Below are positions 35,259 through 43,598 of a stretch of 64,000 nt of DNA, one piece after another. The position numbers and the translations under genes were made by a program. Source of the DNA: CAZWDL01 sp964632995 (GTDB lineage Bacteria; Bacteroidota; Bacteroidia; Chitinophagales; Saprospiraceae); NCBI GenBank assembly GCA_964632995.1, contig CAZWDL010000007.1, positions 29,520 to 93,519 of the forward strand, in the 5' to 3' direction. Position 1 is the first letter of the stretch; the number at the start of each line of letters is the position of its first letter. The notes beneath the pieces were generated by a model that saw only the letters and a program-made list of their open reading frames with translations, searched no databases and was not told the origin of the DNA.

Positions 35259-35452
35259 GATGTATCTTTTAAATAAAAAGACCCGTTTTGGTCAATATGC
35301 TATTTGCTGATTGGAATTTTCTCCACTGTATTCCCGGAAAAAGCAGCTTCACTGCGCTGCGATCTGAAAAGCGGGATATCGCCGTCGGCGAAGCATTCTT
35401 TCACCCACAACATCAAGCCGCCCTCAACGGCTGTTGTGTGACTTCCCAATTT
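35259..35452. other. Intergenic gap inside the trp operon
   Basis: These 194 bp separate trpD from trpC. I see no reading frame worth calling, no promoter matching TAnnTTTG with a spaced TTTG on the minus strand, and no strong terminator. Short complementary blocks (GCTTCACTGCGC and GCCGTCGGCGAAGC) hint at a local fold only. Confidence 0.4.
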
Positions 35453-36448
35453 TCAATTTCCGGAAAGTAACTTCTTAAACTGCCGCAGGGCATTGCCACT
35501 GACTATGCTCTCGCGGGCCTCCGCGATGCAGTCTTCATAGGACTGATTGGGTTTGACACAATGTATGGCCATACCGGCATTGGTGCTCACGACATCCAGC
35601 TGGGCGGGAGTCGCTTTATTTTCCAGTACATTGCGGAAAATCGCAGCAGCTTCCCCGTGGGTGTTGCCGCCGAAAAGGTCTTCCTGCTTGAGCCGGGGCT
35701 TGCCCACGTCTTCCGGAGAAAGGATGCGCTCGCTCTCATTCGTGGCTAGCTTAAAGTCGCCGGTTAGAGAAATCTCGTCGTAGCCGTCCAGTGCGTAAAC
35801 GATGGCGAAACGCCGGTTGCTGCGTTGCATAATATACTGATACATACGGGAAAGCTCCAGACTAAAGGTACCGAAAAGCTGGTACTTAGGTTGTATAGGA
35901 TTGACCAGTGGCCCCAGCATATTAAAAAAGGTTTTCATGCCCAGGTTTTTGCGAACAGGCACCACTTCCTTCATCGCCGGGTGAAAAAGCGGTGCGTGCA
36001 AAAAACAGATATTTGCCTTGTCCAGCTGCCGGCGCAACGTATCCTGGTCATTGGTAAACTCATATCCCATAGCCATGAGTACATCGGAGGAACCCGTAGC
36101 TGACGAAACACCATAACTCCCATGCTTCGACACCTTATAACCCGCTCCTGCCACGACGACACAGGAGAGCGTGGAGATATTGAACGTGTTTTTACCGTCA
36201 CCGCCAGTGCCGACGATATCAACCGTGTCCATGCCTTGCTCCAAAGTAAAAGGAACACAGAGTTCCAGCATCGCATCCCGAAACCCTTGTAATTCGGGCA
36301 GACTGATGGGCCGCATGTTGTAAACTGTGATAAAACTGGACACCTGAACGTGATTGTAGACGCCTTTGGAAATATCCAGCAAAACAGCTTTGGCTTCCTC
36401 CCGGGTCAGTTTCTGGTGTTCAAATAAGCGATTTAGAATATCTTTCAT
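35453..36448 (-). CDS. trpD: Anthranilate phosphoribosyltransferase
   Basis: This 331-residue enzyme transfers phosphoribose from PRPP to anthranilate. The PRPP loop GTGGDGKNTFNIST (about 81-94) is complete. Further landmarks are KHGSYGVSSATGSSDVL and the metal-site segment DGYDEISLTGD. It is 17 bp after trpG on the same strand and is not fused to it. Confidence 0.94.
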   Translation of the reverse strand: MKDILNRLFEHQKLTREEAKAVLLDISKGVYNHVQVSSFITVYNMRPISLPELQGFRDAMLELCVPFTLEQGMDTVDIVGTGGDGKNTFNISTLSCVVVAGAGYKVSKHGSYGVSSATGSSDVLMAMGYEFTNDQDTLRRQLDKANICFLHAPLFHPAMKEVVPVRKNLGMKTFFNMLGPLVNPIQPKYQLFGTFSLELSRMYQYIMQRSNRRFAIVYALDGYDEISLTGDFKLATNESERILSPEDVGKPRLKQEDLFGGNTHGEAAAIFRNVLENKATPAQLDVVSTNAGMAIHCVKPNQSYEDCIAEARESIVSGNALRQFKKLLSGN

Positions 36449-36465
36449 GTCGAGTATTACATTTT

Positions 36466-37068
36466 TTAAACCTCGAGGGCTTCCTGCACAGGATTTTTAC
36501 AAAAAGACAAATAGTTTTCCAACATTTTCATGCCGTATCCGGTCATGATTGACTCGGGATGAAACTGCACACCACGAATATTGTATTCGCGGTGGCGCAA
36601 AGCCATAATCTCAGCTTTTTGATCAACGGCCGTCACTTCCAAACAATCAGGCAGGCTGTTTTTGTCGATCACCCAGCTGTGATAGCGGCCTGCCTGAAAG
36701 ACCCCGGGTAGATTGCGGAAAAGTACTTCGTCATCCACCGTCGCTTGCACCGGTGTTTCAATGCCGTGATAAACCTTGCTCAGGTTTTCCAACCGGGCGC
36801 CGAAGGCTTCGCCGATCGCCTGATGGCCCAGACAGACGCCCAGAATCGCCTTTTCGGCAGCGTAGCGCTTGATCAAGGCAGGCATGATCCCCGCATCGAC
36901 CGGCAGCCCCGGACCAGGCGACAGTACGATTACATCGTAATGAGCTACTTGTTCAAGGCTAATGGCATCATTTCGAAAGACATCGATGGGGTGCCCCAAA
37001 ATTTCCTGGATATACTGAACCAGGTTGTAGGTGAAAGAGTCGTAATTATCGAGAACCAGAATATTCAT
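36466..37068 (-). CDS. trpG: Anthranilate synthase component II (glutamine amidotransferase)
   Basis: This 200-residue class I amidotransferase feeds ammonia from glutamine to TrpE. The catalytic triad is visible: Cys79 in LGVCLGHQAIGE, and His-Glu in GVQFHPESIMT. The oxyanion strand LSPGPGLPVDAG is intact. It lies 34 bp after trpE. Enzymes of this type are sometimes shared with folate synthesis (PabA); the operon position argues for the tryptophan role here. Confidence 0.94.
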   Translation of the reverse strand: MNILVLDNYDSFTYNLVQYIQEILGHPIDVFRNDAISLEQVAHYDVIVLSPGPGLPVDAGIMPALIKRYAAEKAILGVCLGHQAIGEAFGARLENLSKVYHGIETPVQATVDDEVLFRNLPGVFQAGRYHSWVIDKNSLPDCLEVTAVDQKAEIMALRHREYNIRGVQFHPESIMTGYGMKMLENYLSFCKNPVQEALEV

Positions 37069-37102
37069 ATCGGTGATGTTTAAGGTCGTTTACAGTTCGG
37101 GA

Positions 37103-38521
37103 TTACAGTTTTTCCGCTTCCAGCAGCGCTTTTTTCAGTGCGCCGAGTTTATTGTTTACTTCCTGCAGTTCCTTTTCCGCTACGCTGTCGGTTACAATGC
37201 CGGCGCCGGCCTGGTAATAGAGCGTGTTGTTCAGGCTGAGGAAAGAACGGATGACGATGGCCTGGTTCATCTCGCCGTTGAAATCGATGAACCCCAGTGA
37301 ACCACCGTAAAAATTCCGGCTCTGGTTTTCGTACTGATTGATCAGTTCGATCGCTTTATACTTCGGAGCTCCGGACAGCGTGCCTGCTGGGAAAGTATCG
37401 GCGAAGATCTGCACGGGGTTAGTGCCGGGAGGTAGTTCGCCTTCAACCGCAGAGACCAGGTGAATGACGTGGCTGAAAAACTGGATTTCCTTGAGCTTTT
37501 TCACTTCCACTTTTTCGGCATGCCGCCCCAGGTCGTTGCGCGCCAGGTCGACCAGCATAATGTGTTCGGCATTTTCCTTCGGATCCGCGATCAACGCCTT
37601 GGCGTTCTCTGCGTCTTCTTCATTGTTGCCCGTTCGTCTATAGGTGCCGGCGATGGGGTTGACACGGGCCACACCGTCGCGGATAACCATCTGTGCTTCC
37701 GGAGAAGAACCAAATATTTTGTAGCTGCCGCAGTCGAAATAGAACAGATAAGGAGAGGGATTGATGGAACGGAGGACGCGATAGACGTTGAACTCATCAC
37801 CACTGAATCGCTGCCTAAACTGCCGGGAAAAGACGATCTGGAAAACATCGCCCAGCTGACAGTGCCGTTTGCCATGACTGACTAATTGCATAAACTCCGC
37901 ATCCGTCAGGTTACTTTCCTCCGTTCCTTCTACCTGAAATTCGTGTTCCGAAACTTTCTGGCTACGGATTCGCCGCTCCAATTGCTCCATTTCCGACTGC
38001 TGGCCTGCAAGCAGGTTTTCCAGCAGGTACAGTTCATTTTTGAAGTGATTGATAGCGATAATAAAGCGGTGTAACGTGAAGCGGAGGTCAGGAATATCGA
38101 TCCGGCGTTTTTCCGGATCGAATTCGAGCGTGTCAAAGTATTGCACTGCATCGAAGCCCACATGTCCAAACAGTCCGTTGAAGCCGTTGAATTCCTCTGG
38201 AAAACGGACATCGATCTGCGCCAGGTAGTCCTTCAGCGCCTGTGGAACCGTATTGGTATTTTCCACCTCGGTCTCCACTCGCTCCCGTCCGGGTAGTTGC
38301 GCGCGGATACGCCCGCTTTTCACCTGAAAGCCGCCAATCGCTTCCAGCCCGAGAAAGGAAAAGCTGTCTTCGGCGCTGCTGAAATCATTACTCTCCAGCA
38401 GGACCGGCTCGGTATAGTGATCCCGTACTTTCAGATACAGTGAAACCGGCGTAATGATATCGGCCAGGTGACGTCGAACGATGGTTCGGAGTTTAACTTT
38501 CTTGGTAGTCGGTATATCCAT
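37103..38521 (-). CDS. trpE: Anthranilate synthase component I
   Basis: This 472-residue enzyme aminates chorismate to anthranilate. The N-terminal regulatory motif LLESNDFSSAEDSFSFLGLE contains the LLES element to which tryptophan binds in feedback-sensitive enzymes, so allosteric inhibition is expected. The chorismate site is present: FQIVFSRQF, PYLFYFDCGSYKIFGSSPE, NPIAGTYRRTG, LVDLARNDLGR and TFPAGTLSGAPK. It is the first structural gene of the operon, about 120 bp downstream of a leader peptide and next to an attenuator-like hairpin. Confidence 0.95.
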   Translation of the reverse strand: MDIPTTKKVKLRTIVRRHLADIITPVSLYLKVRDHYTEPVLLESNDFSSAEDSFSFLGLEAIGGFQVKSGRIRAQLPGRERVETEVENTNTVPQALKDYLAQIDVRFPEEFNGFNGLFGHVGFDAVQYFDTLEFDPEKRRIDIPDLRFTLHRFIIAINHFKNELYLLENLLAGQQSEMEQLERRIRSQKVSEHEFQVEGTEESNLTDAEFMQLVSHGKRHCQLGDVFQIVFSRQFRQRFSGDEFNVYRVLRSINPSPYLFYFDCGSYKIFGSSPEAQMVIRDGVARVNPIAGTYRRTGNNEEDAENAKALIADPKENAEHIMLVDLARNDLGRHAEKVEVKKLKEIQFFSHVIHLVSAVEGELPPGTNPVQIFADTFPAGTLSGAPKYKAIELINQYENQSRNFYGGSLGFIDFNGEMNQAIVIRSFLSLNNTLYYQAGAGIVTDSVAEKELQEVNNKLGALKKALLEAEKL

Positions 38522-38575
38522 GATACAAATGGTGTTTCAAGTTCTACAAAAGCTGAAAGTAAGCGATACAAACTA

Positions 38576-38610
38576 AAAGCGGCTTGCCGGGTGAACCGAC
38601 AAGCCGCTTT
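38576..38610 (-). terminator. Attenuator hairpin of the trp operon
   Basis: On the minus strand AAAGCGGCTTG and CAAGCCGCTTT form an 11-bp stem with a 13-nt loop, followed by a short TTTT then AGTTTG. It lies between the leader-peptide stop and trpE. Immediately upstream (38614-38622) is TTTTGATCG, complementary to CGATCAAAA (38680-38688) inside the leader coding sequence just before the Trp codons. That is the arrangement expected of ribosome-mediated attenuation. Confidence 0.7.
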
Positions 38611-38641
38611 ATTCGATCAAAATAATCAATGGCGCGTCATC

Positions 38642-38698
38642 TCACCCAATGTTGAGTTGAAGACTGTGCCACCACCAATTTTTGATCGAGAAAGTCAT
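38642..38698 (-). CDS. trpL: trp operon leader peptide with three consecutive Trp codons
   Basis: An 18-codon frame starts at the ATG at 38696-38698 and reads MTFSIKNWWWHSLQLNIG before TGA at 38642-38644. Three tandem TGG codons (38669-38677) lie in the middle. Its position is about 23 bases after a predicted -7 box, 31 bases before a terminator-like hairpin and about 120 bases before trpE. This is the classical layout of a transcription-attenuation leader. Ribosome stalling at the Trp codons would cover the segment 38680-38688 that otherwise pairs with bases next to the terminator. No other role for such a peptide is likely. Confidence 0.8.
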   Translation of the reverse strand: MTFSIKNWWWHSLQLNIG

Positions 38699-38720
38699 AT
38701 TGTTTCTTTTTTCGCTCGCC

Positions 38721-38753
38721 CAAAGATAAAATCATTCATTTTACAAAAACAAG
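38721..38753 (-). promoter_or_regulatory. Promoter of the trp operon
   Basis: On the minus strand TATCTTTG (38721-38728) matches the TAnnTTTG -7 consensus exactly. A CTTG at 38750-38753, 21 bp upstream, resembles the TTTG -33 box. The predicted start is near 38713, so the leader RNA includes trpL and the attenuator. The promoter begins about 20 bp past the holA stop. Confidence 0.65.
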
Positions 38754-38774
38754 TAAAATGGAAATATTTTTTAA

Positions 38775-39782
38775 TTAATGTAAAATGCGGTACACCATTT
38801 CCTTAAGTAATTCGCCTTCCGGTTTGCCGGAACTGTTGAATCCCACGCCTTTTGATTTCAGGTCGTATTCTTTGAGCAAACCGATGACCTGTTCGGTTTT
38901 ATGCCTTGGAAAATGCCGCGCTGCCAGCCGGTATTCCCGCAGGAAGAACCCCGAACGCAAGCCCAGCGCACTGAGTAGCTCTTGCTCGGGTGTTTTCTGG
39001 AGAAAATGCAACATGTAAACTTTGCTAAAGTAATTGTACAGCGCGCCGATGAGCATAGGGATCGGGTTTTTTTTCGGATTGGCGATAAAGTAGTTGACGA
39101 TCCGGTTAGCCTTGAGCGTATCTCGGGCAGCCAGTGCCCGCTGTAATTCGAAGACATTGTAGTCTTTGCTGATGCCGATATTTTCTTCAATGTGCTGCTC
39201 GTTGACCTGGGTGCCGGCTTCGAGGTTGATGGCCAGTTTGTCCAGTTCATTGGCGACCTTGCTCAGGTCAGTACCCAGGTACTCAGCGATGAGCGCACTG
39301 GCGCCGGGCAAAATGCTCAGCTTCTTACTTTTGAGATAGGCCTGAATCCAGTCAGGCACCTGGTTGTCGTAAAGCGGTTTCGATTCAAAGACGAGGGCAT
39401 GCTTTTTGAGCGCCTTGCCAAACTTGGAATTGAAATTGAAGCGTTTGTGTTTGTAGGCGATGACAAACAGTGTAGTGTGCAGTGGTTTTTCCACGTAGCG
39501 CTGTAATTCCTTTAGCGTATGCATTTCCTGCGCTTCCTTAAGGATGAGCACCTGCCGTTCGGCTCCCATCGGATAGCGCCGGGCGATGTCGACCAAGGCC
39601 ATATGATCCACTTCTTTGCCGTAGACCACCGTTTGGTTAAAAGCCCGCTCGGCCTCCGTCAGCACCTTCTTCTCAATATGCTCCGTGATCGAATCGATGA
39701 AAAAGGATTCCCTGCCGTGCAAGAAATACACGGGCCGGTATTTTTTTTGCTTAAGTTCCTGAATAATTTTTGCGTAGGTCAA
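38775..39782 (-). CDS. holA: DNA polymerase III delta subunit
   Basis: This 335-residue clamp-loader subunit has the order typical of HolA: an N-terminal AAA+-like domain without Walker motifs (PVYFLHGRESFFIDSITEHI), a middle helical domain (LSKVANELDKLAINLE) and a C-terminal collar domain (PIPMLIGALYNYFSKVYML). It cracks open the beta sliding clamp during loading. The overall sequence is divergent, as is normal for delta. It stands alone, and its stop is about 20 bp from the trp promoter. Confidence 0.9.
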   Translation of the reverse strand: MTYAKIIQELKQKKYRPVYFLHGRESFFIDSITEHIEKKVLTEAERAFNQTVVYGKEVDHMALVDIARRYPMGAERQVLILKEAQEMHTLKELQRYVEKPLHTTLFVIAYKHKRFNFNSKFGKALKKHALVFESKPLYDNQVPDWIQAYLKSKKLSILPGASALIAEYLGTDLSKVANELDKLAINLEAGTQVNEQHIEENIGISKDYNVFELQRALAARDTLKANRIVNYFIANPKKNPIPMLIGALYNYFSKVYMLHFLQKTPEQELLSALGLRSGFFLREYRLAARHFPRHKTEQVIGLLKEYDLKSKGVGFNSSGKPEGELLKEMVYRILH

Positions 39783-39920
39783 AAGTCAGGATTTAGAGTT
39801 CATTATTTTATAATCTCCGTGTTTCATGGTTTCATTATCCAAAGAACTGGCGCTACCTTCATTGGAAATTTCACCACTCCTGAACGTTCGGCGACACTGA
39901 AGCCAGGCTGGTCATCCTGA

Positions 39921-40979
39921 TTATCCGGCCTGTTCTACCGCTTTAGTCTCCCCGGCGTAATCCAGCACAATATCCCGCACTGCATCCATCCAGCGGGGAT
40001 CATCATTGAGGCTGGGTACCAGATCCACTTTTTCGCCCCCCATTTCTTCAAATTCCTCCTGATACTCGAAGCCGATTTCGACGATCGTCTCCAGACAGTC
40101 GGCCACGAAGGCGGGACTGAAGACCAGCAGCCGCTTGGCGCCCTGTTCCGCCTGTTTCTCAAGGATATCGATTGTATAAGGCTGAGCCCATTTTTCAGGA
40201 CCAAGTCGACTTTGGAAAGAGGTGGTGTAACGCTCCGGCGACAGGTTCAGCTTACCGGCGATAGCCCGGGTTGTGGCATGACACTGAGCAGAATAGCAAA
40301 ACTGATTGACCGAAGACATTTTGTGGCAGCAGTTTTTCGCCTTCGTACAATACTTCCCGCTGGGATCGGCCTTGCGCAACTGGCGTTCCGGCAGCCCGTG
40401 AAAAGAAAAAATGATATGGTCATAATTATCCAGATCAAACTGCCGGGCATTGTCGACGAAGATATCGATCATGGGGTCATAATCGAAGTAGGAATTGATC
40501 ATCTTCACATTGGGAATGATTTCCTGCTTACGCAAGATGCGCATAACCTCCTCGTGCACCGAACCCGTAGTCGCCGAAGCATACTGAGGGAACATGGGGA
40601 AAACGATAATTTCCGACACCCGCTTGGCCATTAGTTTGCCGATGGCCGATTCTATGGAAGGCTGCTGATAGCGCATGGCCAGTTCTACGATGTAATCCTT
40701 GCCGAGCCGTTGTTGTACGCCTTCAGCCACCCTTTCCCCGTAGAACTTAAGCGGTGAGCCCTCTTCAGTCCACAGTTGTTTGTACAATTTGGCGGAACTC
40801 CCTGAGCGGAAAGGAGCGATGATTCCGCGAACGAGCAGGTTGCGGGGCAACCAGGGATAATCGATGACTCGCGGATCCAGTAAAAATTCTTTCAAATAGC
40901 GATACACCGCGCCGCGTGAGGGCGCATCCGGCGTACCCAGATTAACGAGCAATACACCTTTTTTTCCGATCCAATGCAT
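39921..40979 (-). CDS. hemH: Ferrochelatase
   Basis: This 352-residue enzyme inserts ferrous iron into protoporphyrin IX, the last step of haem b synthesis. The N-terminal VNLGTPDAPS, the catalytic His in FSFHGLPERQL, the conserved Cys-rich stretch around YCTKAKNCCHKM and the acidic C-terminal motif FVADCLETIVEIGFEYQE are present. It is not next to other haem genes. The surE gene is divergent, 178 bp away. Confidence 0.94.
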   Translation of the reverse strand: MHWIGKKGVLLVNLGTPDAPSRGAVYRYLKEFLLDPRVIDYPWLPRNLLVRGIIAPFRSGSSAKLYKQLWTEEGSPLKFYGERVAEGVQQRLGKDYIVELAMRYQQPSIESAIGKLMAKRVSEIIVFPMFPQYASATTGSVHEEVMRILRKQEIIPNVKMINSYFDYDPMIDIFVDNARQFDLDNYDHIIFSFHGLPERQLRKADPSGKYCTKAKNCCHKMSSVNQFCYSAQCHATTRAIAGKLNLSPERYTTSFQSRLGPEKWAQPYTIDILEKQAEQGAKRLLVFSPAFVADCLETIVEIGFEYQEEFEEMGGEKVDLVPSLNDDPRWMDAVRDIVLDYAGETKAVEQAG

Positions 40980-41123
40980 GTTTCTTCTCTTTGCTTTTGC
41001 GCTGATCCGTGAAAATAGAAATATAGTGAGTTTTCCCGCAATTGGGAAGTGAAACTACAACAACGAAGGAACGATCCGGTTTAAATATCCGTAAAATAAC
41101 TGTCATAAACAGTCAAAGGATGC

Positions 41124-41131
41124 TACCTTTG
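41124..41131 (+). promoter_or_regulatory. -7 box upstream of surE
   Basis: TACCTTTG matches TAnnTTTG exactly and ends 26 bp before the surE ATG. No good TTTG occurs at -33 spacing. It could serve surE and the close downstream genes. Confidence 0.5.
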
Positions 41132-41157
41132 GCATTCGCAATAAATGATGTGCTCTT

Positions 41158-41958
41158 ATGAAAAAACCATTAATCCTGGTGACCAACGATGACGGAATTA
41201 CTGCACCCGGCATCCGGGCCTTGGTAGAAGTAGCCCGGCAGGTAGGAGAGGTCGTAGTCGTGGCGCCCGATTCTCCACAGTCCGGAATGGGTCATGCCAT
41301 TACCATTGCCGATCCCATCCGGCTGCATAAATCCAAGGCTTTCGATGATTTCAACATCGAATCTTATGAATGCTCCGGCACCCCCGTTGATTGCGTCAAA
41401 CTGGCCAAGAACGTCGTGTTCAAGGATCGCCATATTGACCTGTGCCTGTCCGGCGTCAACCATGGCTCCAATGCCTCCATCAACATCATTTATTCCGGCA
41501 CCCTGTCGGCGGCCATGGAAGCTTCCCTGGAAGGCATACCGTCCATCGGACTTTCCCTGCTCGACTACTCCTACTCGGCTAATTTCGAATCCTCCAAGCC
41601 CTATGTACAGCATCTGATAGAATACATTCTGGAGAACGGGCTGGAACAGGGTAGCCTGCTCAATGTCAACATCCCCGACCTACCGGGCGATCAGATTAAG
41701 GGGATGAAGGTGTGCCGGCAGGCCGACGCCCGTTGGGAAGAGGAGTTTCAGGAGTCTATCGATCCGCGGGGACAGAAGTACTACTGGCTGACCGGCCACT
41801 TTGTCAACAATGACTCCGGCGAAGATACAGATATCTGGGCCCTGGAAAACGGCTACATCTCGGTAGTGCCCTCTAACCACGACCTGACCAATTACCGGGC
41901 CATGGAGAACCTGTCGCCCCTGGAAAAATTGTCCATCCCTCAAAAGGAGAACGTATGA
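41158..41958 (+). CDS. surE: 5'/3'-nucleotidase SurE
   Basis: This 266-residue metal-dependent phosphatase acts on nucleoside monophosphates. The metal site DDG follows TN in LVTNDDGITAPG (6-17), the second metal ligands are in APDSPQSGMGHAIT, and the substrate loop is LSGVNHGSNASINIIYSGT. All are intact. The next gene overlaps its stop by 4 bp and lpxB follows after that, so the three probably share a transcript from the box at 41124. Confidence 0.93.
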   Translation: MKKPLILVTNDDGITAPGIRALVEVARQVGEVVVVAPDSPQSGMGHAITIADPIRLHKSKAFDDFNIESYECSGTPVDCVKLAKNVVFKDRHIDLCLSGVNHGSNASINIIYSGTLSAAMEASLEGIPSIGLSLLDYSYSANFESSKPYVQHLIEYILENGLEQGSLLNVNIPDLPGDQIKGMKVCRQADARWEEEFQESIDPRGQKYYWLTGHFVNNDSGEDTDIWALENGYISVVPSNHDLTNYRAMENLSPLEKLSIPQKENV

Positions 41959-42260
41959 TCTGGGAAAGAAACGCCATCTGGGTCGGTCTGCTCATCGGCC
42001 TCTTGCTGCCCTTTGTGGGCTATGCGCTGCTACTCACCATCTTCGAACAACTCAGTACCGCAGGTTTTCTGAGCAGCGAAGGGTTCAGCCCCAATTTCCG
42101 GCAGCGCACCCTCAGCATCGTAGCCCTCTGCCTCAATATTTTTCCTTTCAACTATTTTTTCAAAAGAAGGCATACGCGCTCCATGCGCGGTATCGCCATC
42201 GTTACGGTGCTTTACGCCATCGCCTGGGTAGTGTATTTTAGTGAAGACCTTTTGGGGTGA
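41955..42260 (+). CDS. Small three-helix membrane protein, unknown function
   Basis: This 101-residue protein has three hydrophobic segments (about 7-30, 47-64, 77-97) and short polar loops (KRRHTRS). I recognise no family motif. Its ATG overlaps the surE stop by 4 bp, and lpxB begins 47 bp downstream, so it is expressed with lipid A and phosphatase genes. The overlap and the reading-frame length make it a convincing gene. A role in the envelope is only a guess from the context. Confidence 0.75.
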   Translation: MIWERNAIWVGLLIGLLLPFVGYALLLTIFEQLSTAGFLSSEGFSPNFRQRTLSIVALCLNIFPFNYFFKRRHTRSMRGIAIVTVLYAIAWVVYFSEDLLG

Positions 42261-42307
42261 GAAGAAAGGAAGAAACCGGAAGGGCGAAGGTTTAAAACAC
42301 TCAATGA

Positions 42308-43486
42308 ATGAAATACTACATCATAGCCGGTGAAGCATCAGGTGACCTGCACGGCAGCAACCTCATCAAGGCGTTGAGGGAGGAGGATCCCAAAGCGGAG
42401 TGCAGGATCTGGGGAGGTGATCTAATGGAGGCAGCCGGTGGAAAACTGGTCAAACACTATCGCGATCTGGCCTTTATGGGATTCTGGGAGGTGTTGCTCA
42501 ACCTGCGCACTATCCTGAAAAATATCAAATTCTGCAAGGCGGATATCAGGCGCTTTCAACCCGATGTGCTGATCCTGATCGATTACCCAGGCTTTAACCT
42601 GCGCATCGCCAAATGGGCGAAAGCGGAAGGCATCCGGGTCTTTTACTATATCTCTCCGCAGCTCTGGGCATGGCATTCCAGCCGGGTGCATGGCATCAAA
42701 GCAACGGTTGACCGTATGTTCGTCATATTGCCGTTTGAAGAAGCATTCTACGCCGATTATGACTATCCGGTCGACTTTGTTGGGCATCCCTTACTGGATG
42801 TCGTCGAAAACCGTCCGGTCGATGAAGACTTCCGGCGAAGCTACGGACTGACCGATCAGCCTTTAGTAGCGCTGCTGCCAGGTAGCCGACGGCAGGAAAT
42901 CAGCCGGATGTTGGAGGTCCTGCTGCAGGTGACACCCTATTTTCCTCAGTACCAGTTTGCCATCGCGGGAGCGCCCTCTATTCCGGCATCCTTTTATGAT
43001 GCATTGGTCCGGGAAGTTGCGCAAAAGGCTCCAAAAAGCTTTGATCCGGAACGCGTTCAGGTCATTCCCAATCGAACTTATGAATTGTTGCAGCACGCTG
43101 ACGCCGCTCTTGTCACCTCCGGTACGGCAACCCTGGAAACCGGTCTTTTCGGCGTGCCTCAGGTGGTCTGCTACCGGGGCAGCCGCTTGTCCTACCTCAT
43201 CGCCCGGCGCCTGGTCAATGTCAAGTATATCTCCCTGGTCAACCTCATCGTCGATCGTCAACTGCTAACCGAACTGATACAAGACGAATTCAATGTAAAA
43301 AGGCTGAGAACTGAACTGGAGCGGCTTTTCTTTCCCGAAGAACGCCGACGCATTCTCTCGGGCTATGAAGAGTTACGCGAGCGCCTGGGTACAGACGGCG
43401 CCTCCCGCAGAACGGCAGCCCTGATGGTTCGCTATTTGCGAGAGGACGAGAAGATAGCACATCGTTCAGATCAGACCGGTAACTGA
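42308..43486 (+). CDS. lpxB: Lipid-A-disaccharide synthase
   Basis: This 392-residue GT19 enzyme joins UDP-2,3-diacylglucosamine and lipid X to make the lipid A disaccharide. The N-terminal signature AGEASGDLHGSNLIKAL (7-23), the PQLWAWHSSRV motif, the donor-site GSRRQEISRMLEVLL and the C-terminal SGTATLETGLFGVPQVV are all present. It acts on the cytoplasmic face of the inner membrane. It lies 47 bp after the small membrane protein gene, downstream of surE. Confidence 0.95.
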   Translation: MKYYIIAGEASGDLHGSNLIKALREEDPKAECRIWGGDLMEAAGGKLVKHYRDLAFMGFWEVLLNLRTILKNIKFCKADIRRFQPDVLILIDYPGFNLRIAKWAKAEGIRVFYYISPQLWAWHSSRVHGIKATVDRMFVILPFEEAFYADYDYPVDFVGHPLLDVVENRPVDEDFRRSYGLTDQPLVALLPGSRRQEISRMLEVLLQVTPYFPQYQFAIAGAPSIPASFYDALVREVAQKAPKSFDPERVQVIPNRTYELLQHADAALVTSGTATLETGLFGVPQVVCYRGSRLSYLIARRLVNVKYISLVNLIVDRQLLTELIQDEFNVKRLRTELERLFFPEERRRILSGYEELRERLGTDGASRRTAALMVRYLREDEKIAHRSDQTGN

Positions 43487-43598
43487 TTATCCTATAATAC
43501 TCGCCCGGCTACCAACAGCTAATCGCCACCGCCATCAGAAGATTTTTTTGGGGAAACGCTCAATATGGCGTAACTTTCCAAAACGCCCAGTTATTACA

